Source: Gammaproteobacteria bacterium (GTDB lineage: Bacteria > Pseudomonadota > Gammaproteobacteria > Pseudomonadales > Azotimanducaceae). From it: a DNA stretch of 38,768 nt. Made by a program: the position numbers and the translations under genes. The stretch is from positions 1 to 38,768 of the forward strand of contig JAUIED010000028.1 of NCBI GenBank assembly GCA_030428905.1, written 5' to 3'. Below, piece after piece: positions 32,572 to 38,768 of the stretch (its first letter is position 1; every line of letters starts with the position of its first letter). A model generated the notes under the pieces. It did not search any database. It had not been told where the DNA came from and was given only the letters and a program-made list of their open reading frames with translations.

Positions 32572-35562
32572 ATGGAAAACCATCTCTTTAAGAAAACACC
32601 CATCGCCGCCGCCGTTGCTCTGGCACTGGGCACGTCACCCATCGTTGCTGAAGAGGCCGATGGGGCAGCCACTGTGCAACCCATGGAAGAGATCGTCGTT
32701 ACGGGTATCCGTAGCAGTCTGATCAAGTCCATGGATCGCAAGCGCAACTCCGAAGGGGTGATGGATGCGATCACCGCTGAAGACATCGGTGATTTTCCCG
32801 ATACAAACCTCGCAGAATCTCTACAGCGAATCACCGGCGTGTCCATCGACCGTGAGCGGGGCGAAGGCGCACGAGTGACGGTTCGTGGTTTCGGCCCGGA
32901 ATTCAATCTGGTACTTCTCAATGGCCGACAGATGCCTGCTTCCTGCCAGGCGCCCGCGACCTGTCAACTGACGCGATCGTTCGACTTCGGCAACCTGGCT
33001 TCCGAAGGTATCTCAGCAGTGGAGGTGCACAAAACAGGTGAAGCCGGAGTTCCCACGGGCGGCATCGGCGCGACGATCAACATCCGCACCACCCGTCCGT
33101 TGGAGAATCCCGGCCTGAGCTTCACCGTTGCGGCCAGTGGCATGCACGACAAGTCCAGCGAAGAGGGCAGCGACTACACCCCTGAAGTTTCTGCGCTGTT
33201 TTCCAACACGTTTGCCGATGATCGCTTCGGTGTGGCATTGAGCGCGGTGCGCCAGGAGCGTGACAGCGGTGCCGCCACGGCAAGTGTTGGTGGCTGGCGC
33301 ACCTTTCGCGGTGTGGTCAACAACAGCTGGGGTAGTAACGTGGGCGTGCAGGAGTGGGGTGGTATCCCGATTGCTGCGGACCCTGCGCAGGTCAATCGCC
33401 CGGACGACGGCGACCTCTATTCAGTTCCTCAGGTAATAGGCTACGAACTTGCCGAGTACGAGCGCACGCGCACCAACGGGCAGCTCACGCTGCAGTGGCA
33501 GGCGAACGATCAGATTCGTGCCACTCTGGACTACACCTACTCCGAGGTGGAGCTGGAGCGCTCCTACAATAACCTCTCTGCGTGGTTCAATTTCGACCGA
33601 CAGGAAACGGTGTTTACGGATGGCCCGCAAGCATCTCCGCTGGTCTACACCGAGAACCTGCCGAACTCCGATTTCGCCATGGGTGCGGGTGAAGATGCCT
33701 GGCGTACGGAGAACGAATCCGTCGGTTTCAACCTGGTTTGGGATGTCAACGAGAAGCTGTCGCTGGAGTTCGACTATCACGACTCCTCTGCAGAATTCGA
33801 GCCCGACAGCCGTTTCGGCAGCTCTGCGTTGCTGGCGATGTCCTCGTTTACGCGGGATCGAACCACCGGGTATTTCGGCTCCGACCTACCGGTACTTGAG
33901 CTTGGTCTCAGCCGGCCGCTGAGTGCTGACGACATGATCGTTACCGGTAGCGTATTCGTGAACGATCAGTCGCGTATGGACATCGAGCAGACACGTCTAT
34001 CCGGCAACTACGAGTTCGATGCCAGCTTCGTCAAGGGTATCGACTTCGGCGTGGAGCTGACGGAAGTGAACAATCGTTCGCAGAATTCCGTCGTTCAGCG
34101 TGACGCCTGGGGTGGTGTGACACAGCCCGGCGCCATCTCCGATCTGCTGACGCCCGCCAGCACGCGTGGACGTTTCGATGAAATCTCTGGCAGTGGCGAT
34201 AGCCGTCGTCAGACGGATTTCTTCACGTACGACATGGCGACGCTCGTGGCGCGCACGGAAGAACTCATTGCCTCTGGCAACGCCACACTCTTTGCACCAG
34301 GCAGTGGTGATTTCGGGCCCTGCGGTACCGGGCTGTGCGCCTCGCCAAACTTCACCGCGGACCGCCGCACAGAGGAAGAGTCATTTGCTGCATACGCGCA
34401 GGTAACTTTTGAGAGTGAGATCGGTGCTATGCCCGTGGGGTTGCGTTTGGGCTTACGTTACGAGCAGACAGATGTCACATCCAAGGCTTTATCTCCGGCC
34501 TATACCGGGATACTTCAGGTATCTGGTAACGAATTCTCCCTGCAGCAGAATGGCAATGAGTTCACGACGCTCAAGGGCGACTACGATCTGCTGCTCCCAA
34601 GTCTCGACTTCCGCATAGATCTCACCGATGACATCGTTGGTCGGTTCTCGTACTCGAAGACAATCACTCGTCCCGGGTATGCAGACATACAGGGTGGTCT
34701 GACGCTAGATCAGCTTGCTCGCATCGACGGCGGATCGGGGTCGCGGGGCAACCCAGCGCTCGAACCGATGGAGTCAGATAACTATGACCTCTCCTTCGAG
34801 TGGTACTACGGTGACGACAGTTACGTGTCGGTGGGTTACTACCAGAAGGGCGTGAAGAACTTCATCGGCCGAAAAGACGTTGTCGAGAACGCGTTCAATC
34901 TGCCGCATCCTGCTTTCGGGCAGCTGTACGATGACGCGCGCGCTGCTACTGGATCGGTTGACGGAGGTGTCCTGTATAACTGGATTCTCGCCAACCGACC
35001 GAATGAGCCGGGTGTAGACCCAGTGGCCGGTACGATTCTGGGTGTCGCGGGCCGTGACGGTGTGAGTCCTTTCCGTCTCACCGTTCCGGACAACTCCGAG
35101 GAGATCGACGTCGATGGCTGGGAATTCAACATCCAGCATAACTTCGGTGAGAGTGGTTTCGGCGTAATCGCTAACTACACCATCGTCGACGCAGACAAGG
35201 ATTTCGATGATTTTCAGCTGGTTGACCAGTTCGCGATCTACGGGCTGAGCGACTCCGCGAACCTCATCGCTTTCTACGAGAAGCATGGTTTCAGCGTGCG
35301 CGTGGCCTGGAACTGGCGCGACGATTTCCTGAACGGCGAGGGGCAGACGAATGTGGGTTCCGTTCCACCGACTTACGTCGCGGAGTACGAACAGCTCGAC
35401 ATGAGCGCCAACTACTGGATTACCGAGAACGCGCAGGTGTTCGTGGACGTGCTGAACATCACCGACGAAACAACCCACGTTTTCGGCCGGGATGAGATGC
35501 AGACGCTCTTCGCAGCGCAGCTCGGAACCCGTTACAACGTGGGCTTCCGCTGGAAGTTCTAG
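32572..35562 (+). CDS. TonB-dependent receptor (carbohydrate-type, TonB-Xanth-Caul-like)
   Basis: 996 residues, an outer membrane beta-barrel that imports substrate with TonB energy. GGGGAAG lies 9 bases before the ATG. Signal peptide MENHLFKKTPIAAAVALALG, cut near residue 26. TonB-box/plug start EEIVVTGIRSSL at about 39-50, plug region about 55-180 with NLAESLQRITGVSIDRE and VRGFGPEFNLVLLNGRQ, then the barrel, ending ...YNVGFRWKF with the C-terminal Phe needed for BAM assembly. A plug Cys pair (SCQAPATCQLT) probably forms a disulfide. Large receptors of this type carry oligosaccharides. Its own double-operator promoter and neighbouring glucanases suggest beta-glucan fragments. A strong terminator follows. 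Confidence 0.95.
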   Translation: MENHLFKKTPIAAAVALALGTSPIVAEEADGAATVQPMEEIVVTGIRSSLIKSMDRKRNSEGVMDAITAEDIGDFPDTNLAESLQRITGVSIDRERGEGARVTVRGFGPEFNLVLLNGRQMPASCQAPATCQLTRSFDFGNLASEGISAVEVHKTGEAGVPTGGIGATINIRTTRPLENPGLSFTVAASGMHDKSSEEGSDYTPEVSALFSNTFADDRFGVALSAVRQERDSGAATASVGGWRTFRGVVNNSWGSNVGVQEWGGIPIAADPAQVNRPDDGDLYSVPQVIGYELAEYERTRTNGQLTLQWQANDQIRATLDYTYSEVELERSYNNLSAWFNFDRQETVFTDGPQASPLVYTENLPNSDFAMGAGEDAWRTENESVGFNLVWDVNEKLSLEFDYHDSSAEFEPDSRFGSSALLAMSSFTRDRTTGYFGSDLPVLELGLSRPLSADDMIVTGSVFVNDQSRMDIEQTRLSGNYEFDASFVKGIDFGVELTEVNNRSQNSVVQRDAWGGVTQPGAISDLLTPASTRGRFDEISGSGDSRRQTDFFTYDMATLVARTEELIASGNATLFAPGSGDFGPCGTGLCASPNFTADRRTEEESFAAYAQVTFESEIGAMPVGLRLGLRYEQTDVTSKALSPAYTGILQVSGNEFSLQQNGNEFTTLKGDYDLLLPSLDFRIDLTDDIVGRFSYSKTITRPGYADIQGGLTLDQLARIDGGSGSRGNPALEPMESDNYDLSFEWYYGDDSYVSVGYYQKGVKNFIGRKDVVENAFNLPHPAFGQLYDDARAATGSVDGGVLYNWILANRPNEPGVDPVAGTILGVAGRDGVSPFRLTVPDNSEEIDVDGWEFNIQHNFGESGFGVIANYTIVDADKDFDDFQLVDQFAIYGLSDSANLIAFYEKHGFSVRVAWNWRDDFLNGEGQTNVGSVPPTYVAEYEQLDMSANYWITENAQVFVDVLNITDETTHVFGRDEMQTLFAAQLGTRYNVGFRWKF

Positions 35563-35583
35563 CACGGCTCAGCAAGCGGTTAT

Positions 35584-35609
35584 GGGCTGCCCTTGGGGCA
35601 GCCCTTTTT
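35584..35609 (+). terminator. Rho-independent terminator after the TonB receptor gene
   Basis: A perfect 9-base GC-rich stem (GGGCTGCCC, loop TTG, GGGCAGCCC) is followed by TTTTT, 21 bases after the receptor stop. It should end most receptor transcripts. The halogenase-SapC-JmjC genes would then depend on read-through or on a weak promoter in 35610-35660, where no good hexamers are visible. Confidence 0.9.
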
Positions 35610-35665
35610 GTCTGGGTACATGGTAGCGTGTAGCGGGCTCTGACGACCGCGGGAGGTGCGCCCGG

Positions 35666-37201
35666 ATGACAGATTGGATGCACACCGTAGTGGTGGTCGG
35701 CGGCGGTACCGCTGGCTGGCTGACTGCCTGTGCAGTTGCCGCAGAGCGGCGCGCAGCTGGCGACATCCGCACGGCTGTGGTGCTCATCGAATCTCCGGAT
35801 ATTCCCACCATTGGCGTAGGCGAAGGAACTTGGCCATCGCTACGCACAACCCTTCGGCGGATCGGCTTTGATGAGGGCTTGCTCTTCCGCGAGGCGGATG
35901 CGAGCTTCAAGCAGGGGACCTGTTTCCTAGCCTGGAACGGTGGCGGGGATGCTGACCGCTACTACCATCCGTTCAGTCTGCCGACGGGCTACGCCACGAC
36001 CAATCTTGCACAGGCCTGGCTGGCAAACGGTGGTGTGGGCGATTTTGCCGGCTTTGTCACTCCGCAATCTGCCGTTATTGATCGCGGCCTGGCACCAAAG
36101 CAGGCCGGCATGCCGGACTACGCGTTCGCCGTGAACTATGCCTACCATCTCGATGCCGGCCGTTTTGCCGACCTTTTGCGTATCCACGCGGTCGACCGGC
36201 TCGGCGTGCGTCATGTACGTGCAAACGTCACCCGTATCGAAGGTGCGCCGGATACGGATATTGAAGCGGTCATTCTAGACACCGGCGTGCGAGAGGCTGG
36301 GGATCTGTTCATCGACTGTACCGGCCATCGTGCTCTGCTGCTCGGCGAGCACTACCGTGTGCCGCTACTGCCGGTGGACGATGTGCTCTTCAATGACTCA
36401 GCGATAGCTGCCCAAGTACCTTACGCTGATGTGCAATCGCCGATTCCCTCCGCTACCAACAGTACCGCTACGCCGGCGGGCTGGATCTGGGACATTGCGC
36501 TGCAATCGCGGCGGGGTATCGGTCATGTGTATGCATCTTCGTTCACCAGCGACGACGAAGCGCGGCGAATTCTTGCTGGGTATATCGGCTCAGACCCGAC
36601 GCTGCGGGATTCCGATGCGGCGGACTGGCGAACGTTGCGTTTCCAGCCCGGCTACCGCGCGCGTTTCTGGGAGCGCAACTGTGTCGCTGTGGGGTTGTCT
36701 GCAGGGTTCATCGAACCGCTGGAGGCTTCGGCAATCGCGCTCATCGAGCAGTCTGCTGCGTTGATTGCTCAGCAGCTTCCTCGTGAGCGGGTGATCATGG
36801 ATGCAGTGGCAAAGCAGTTCAACGACAAGCTGACCTACCATTGGCAGCGCATCATCGAGTTTCTCAAGCTGCACTATGCGGTCAGCCGCCGCGACGACTC
36901 AGAGTACTGGCGAGCGCACCGATCTCGCGGCTCCTGGCCGGACTCGCTGGCAGACAAGCTGCTGCTCTGGCGTCAGCAAACACCCTACCATCGGGACGCG
37001 CCGATGCTGGACGAGCTGTTCCCGTCGGCCAGTTACCAGTATGTTCTCTACGGCATGGGCTTCCGGCCCCAATACATGCCCAACTGCGCAGAGACTGTCG
37101 AGTTGGAACAGGCGACGCAAGACGTTAAGAAGCAGAGCCGCAGGCTGGTTTCGGGACTCATCCCGAACCGATCTCTCATTCAGGAACTCGTAGGTCGATA
37201 G
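35666..37201 (+). CDS. Tryptophan halogenase family flavoprotein
   Basis: 511 residues with GGGAGG upstream of the ATG. The FAD dinucleotide motif GGGTAG is at 12-17, followed by VGEGTWPSL. Lys82 in SFKQGTCF corresponds to the catalytic lysine of PrnA (Lys79). The flavin-binding VGLSAGFIEPLEASAI segment is present. The WxWxIP signature of these halogenases reads WIWDIA (Trp273, Trp275, Ile277, Ala278): Pro is replaced. Such proteins beside TonB receptors, SapC and cupin/JmjC proteins are widespread and mostly untested. They may halogenate or otherwise oxidise an indole, a peptide or a glycan-linked phenol rather than free tryptophan. The next gene starts one base after its stop. Confidence 0.9.
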   Translation: MTDWMHTVVVVGGGTAGWLTACAVAAERRAAGDIRTAVVLIESPDIPTIGVGEGTWPSLRTTLRRIGFDEGLLFREADASFKQGTCFLAWNGGGDADRYYHPFSLPTGYATTNLAQAWLANGGVGDFAGFVTPQSAVIDRGLAPKQAGMPDYAFAVNYAYHLDAGRFADLLRIHAVDRLGVRHVRANVTRIEGAPDTDIEAVILDTGVREAGDLFIDCTGHRALLLGEHYRVPLLPVDDVLFNDSAIAAQVPYADVQSPIPSATNSTATPAGWIWDIALQSRRGIGHVYASSFTSDDEARRILAGYIGSDPTLRDSDAADWRTLRFQPGYRARFWERNCVAVGLSAGFIEPLEASAIALIEQSAALIAQQLPRERVIMDAVAKQFNDKLTYHWQRIIEFLKLHYAVSRRDDSEYWRAHRSRGSWPDSLADKLLLWRQQTPYHRDAPMLDELFPSASYQYVLYGMGFRPQYMPNCAETVELEQATQDVKKQSRRLVSGLIPNRSLIQELVGR

Positions 37202-37202
37202 C

Positions 37203-37934
37203 ATGACGGATTCGGATTTTCAGGTTCTCAACAGCACCGACCACGCCGATGTGCGGGTGGTCACCACACCCGGCGAACGCTTTGGCGATGCGGTCATGCA
37301 GGTGATGGTGATGCCGTTCGAACTGCGCAACGTGCAGGCCTGCTATCCGGTGTTTTTTCAGATCGATCGCAACGACGCGTATTACCCGGTGGCGCTGCTT
37401 GGTTTTGAAGACGGTGAAAACCTGTTTCTGGAGGGGGATACCTGGAGCGCGGACTACGTGCCGGCCATGATCCGTAGAGGTCCCTTCATGGTCGGTGTGA
37501 AGGATGTTCCGGGCGGAAAGGAGCAGGCACGGGTGCTCTCGCTCGACATGTCCCATCCACGGGTCAGCCGCAATGAAGGCGAAGCGTTGTTCGATGTGTT
37601 GTCAGGCCGAACGCAGTATCTGGAAGAGCAGGCGGGCTTGCTGGAGGCCCTCCACGATGGACTCGGTCACTGTCGGGAGTTCACCGCGGCGCTGCACGCG
37701 GAAGGTCTGTTGGAAGCGGTGACACTGGAGATTTCGCTCAACGATGGGTCACGTAACCAGCTCATCGGGCTGCACGGTATCAATGAAGAGAAGCTTCAGG
37801 AGCTGCCGGGAGAGGTGCTCGAACGGTTCAATCGCGAGGGCTTTCTCATGCCGCTGTTCATGGTGCTTGCCTCCATGTCGAACGTGCGTGCCCTGATCCA
37901 GCGCAAGAACGCTCTGGTCGGCAAGGGCAACTGA
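37203..37934 (+). CDS. SapC family protein
   Basis: 243 residues, no signal peptide or membrane segment. The family is recognised from YPVFFQIDRNDAYYPVALLGFEDGENLFL, ADYVPAMIRRGPFMVG and the C-terminal ASMSNVRALIQRKN. The name comes from the Campylobacter S-layer locus, but the biochemical role is unknown. In Proteobacteria it is usually found, as here, between a flavin halogenase-like gene and a JmjC/cupin gene next to a large TonB receptor. It starts one base after the halogenase stop and its stop is one base before the JmjC start, so the three are translated together. Confidence 0.9.
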   Translation: MTDSDFQVLNSTDHADVRVVTTPGERFGDAVMQVMVMPFELRNVQACYPVFFQIDRNDAYYPVALLGFEDGENLFLEGDTWSADYVPAMIRRGPFMVGVKDVPGGKEQARVLSLDMSHPRVSRNEGEALFDVLSGRTQYLEEQAGLLEALHDGLGHCREFTAALHAEGLLEAVTLEISLNDGSRNQLIGLHGINEEKLQELPGEVLERFNREGFLMPLFMVLASMSNVRALIQRKNALVGKGN

Positions 37935-37935
37935 C

Positions 37936-38768
37936 GTGCAGCAGGTTGCGCACTTGCAGGTCGACGCCGGTGCGCCGCTGCCGGCCGCCGTATACGAATC
38001 CACAGTGCCGCTGGTGTTGAAAGGCTACGTTGCGGCCTGGCCCGCCGTGCTTCGGGCAGTAGATTCCGCGGAAGCACTTGCCGACTACTTGAGCACCTTC
38101 GACGCCAACAAACCGCTCACTGTGTATGTGGGCGATGCCGCGATGCGCGGCCGGTTCTTCTACGATGCGGATTGCACCGGCTTCAACTTCAGGAGTGGCA
38201 AGGCATCGCTGGCGCAGGTGCTCGCCCGCTTGCTCGGGCCGAAGGTCGAAGACAACATCGACACCATCTACGTGGGTTCCACGCCGGTGGATGACTGGTT
38301 GCCTGGCTTTCGAGCGGCCAATGATGTGTCGCTGCCAGTGAACGATGCGCTGGCGAGCTTCTGGCTCGGTGGCCCCACGAGCGTATCGGCGCACTTCGAC
38401 TTTCCGGACAATCTTGCCTGCGTAGTCGCTGGCCGGCGGCGCTTCACGTTGTTTCCTCCGGAGCAGCTACACAACCTGTACGTTGGTCCCATCGACCGCA
38501 CGCCATCGGGGCAGATGATCAGTCTGGTGGATTTCGATGCGCCGGACCTGCAACGCTTTCCCCGTTTTGCACAAGCGCAGCAGCACGCCCTGATTGCGGA
38601 TCTGGAACCAGGGGATGCACTCTTCGTGCCCAGCATGTGGTGGCACCATGTTCGGGCCAGCGCGCCTTTCAACCTGCTGGTGAACTACTGGTGGTGCACG
38701 ACGCCGGCCTCCATGGGAGCGCCATCGGTGGCGCTGAGCCATGCCATTCTTGCGTTGCGCGAGCTGCC
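37936..38768 (+). CDS. JmjC/cupin_8-type 2-oxoglutarate Fe(II) dioxygenase-like protein, cut by window end
   Basis: 277 codons are present; the frame is open from a GTG one base after the SapC stop to the window edge. The double-stranded beta-helix fold is recognisable from LASFWLGGPTSVSAHFDFPDN, RRRFTLFPPEQ and LEPGDALFVPSMWWHHV. The iron ligands should be His153 and Asp155 (the HxD of SAHFDF) and the distal His237 in WWHHV. An Arg/Lys for 2-oxoglutarate is likely in RRRFTLF. The N-terminus begins MQQVAHLQVDAG, with VPLVLKGYVAAWPA a few residues on, as in FIH-like peptide hydroxylases. A role in hydroxylating a peptide or protein has been proposed for this gene neighbourhood; here it is inference. 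The C-terminus is missing. Confidence 0.88.
   Translation, partial: MQQVAHLQVDAGAPLPAAVYESTVPLVLKGYVAAWPAVLRAVDSAEALADYLSTFDANKPLTVYVGDAAMRGRFFYDADCTGFNFRSGKASLAQVLARLLGPKVEDNIDTIYVGSTPVDDWLPGFRAANDVSLPVNDALASFWLGGPTSVSAHFDFPDNLACVVAGRRRFTLFPPEQLHNLYVGPIDRTPSGQMISLVDFDAPDLQRFPRFAQAQQHALIADLEPGDALFVPSMWWHHVRASAPFNLLVNYWWCTTPASMGAPSVALSHAILALREL

Overview
The window comes from a GC-rich Gram-negative bacterium, most likely a marine or aquatic gammaproteobacterium. The evidence is slyX, a Proteobacterial-type zwf-pgl-edd-eda-glk operon, lipobox lipoproteins, a very large TonB-dependent receptor ending in Phe, and the receptor/tryptophan-halogenase-like/SapC/JmjC gene set typical of Gamma- and Alphaproteobacteria that eat polysaccharides. 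The genus cannot be named from sequence alone. Coding density is high, many genes overlap by ATGA or GTGA, and no gene-free gap exceeds about 240 bases. I saw no tRNA, rRNA, CRISPR array or complete insertion sequence.

Region 1 (1-5.2 kb), mostly minus strand. A translationally coupled set holds an unknown protein, a trans-polyprenyl diphosphate synthase and the start of a third gene. Next come slyX-aroQ, a DUF2306-like membrane protein gene split by a 145-bp MITE, and a sterol desaturase/fatty acid hydroxylase family enzyme. A plus-strand lipoprotein follows.

Region 2 (5.2-18.2 kb), catabolic genes. A minus-strand SDR/DUF3604-lipoprotein pair faces a plus-strand run of P1 peptidase, M20 peptidase, SDR and a membrane-anchored glucosaminidase. 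Then comes a locus that appears to be controlled by a GntR/FCD regulator: a COG3618-type amidohydrolase, the regulator, a 73-residue biotin carrier, a carboxyltransferase, an acyl-CoA ligase and an MFS permease. The same 12-base near-palindrome lies before the amidohydrolase and between the carrier and carboxyltransferase genes.

Region 3 (18.2-38.8 kb), a beta-glucan/glucose utilization locus. It holds a GPH sugar symporter, the complete Entner-Doudoroff operon with glucokinase, a LacI-family regulator, two GH3 enzymes flanking a secreted clan GH-A enzyme, a TonB-dependent receptor, a flavin halogenase-like protein, SapC and a JmjC/cupin protein cut by the window end. Five copies of TGACAACGTTGTCA (three perfect, two with one mismatch) sit before every transcription unit from 19 to 32.6 kb. 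They tie import, hydrolysis, phosphorylation and glucose catabolism into one predicted LacI regulon. Inferred flow: glucan fragments enter by the receptor, are cut in the periplasm, cross the inner membrane on the GPH symporter, are split to glucose by cytoplasmic GH3 enzymes, and go through Glk, Zwf, Pgl, Edd and Eda to pyruvate and glyceraldehyde-3-phosphate.

The best second looks are the MITE whose removal exactly restores a reading frame, the LacI regulon with one promoter-operator written inside the end of a GH3 gene, the GntR sites, the carboxyltransferase/carrier pair with no biotin carboxylase nearby, and the halogenase/SapC/JmjC module with an altered halogenase signature.
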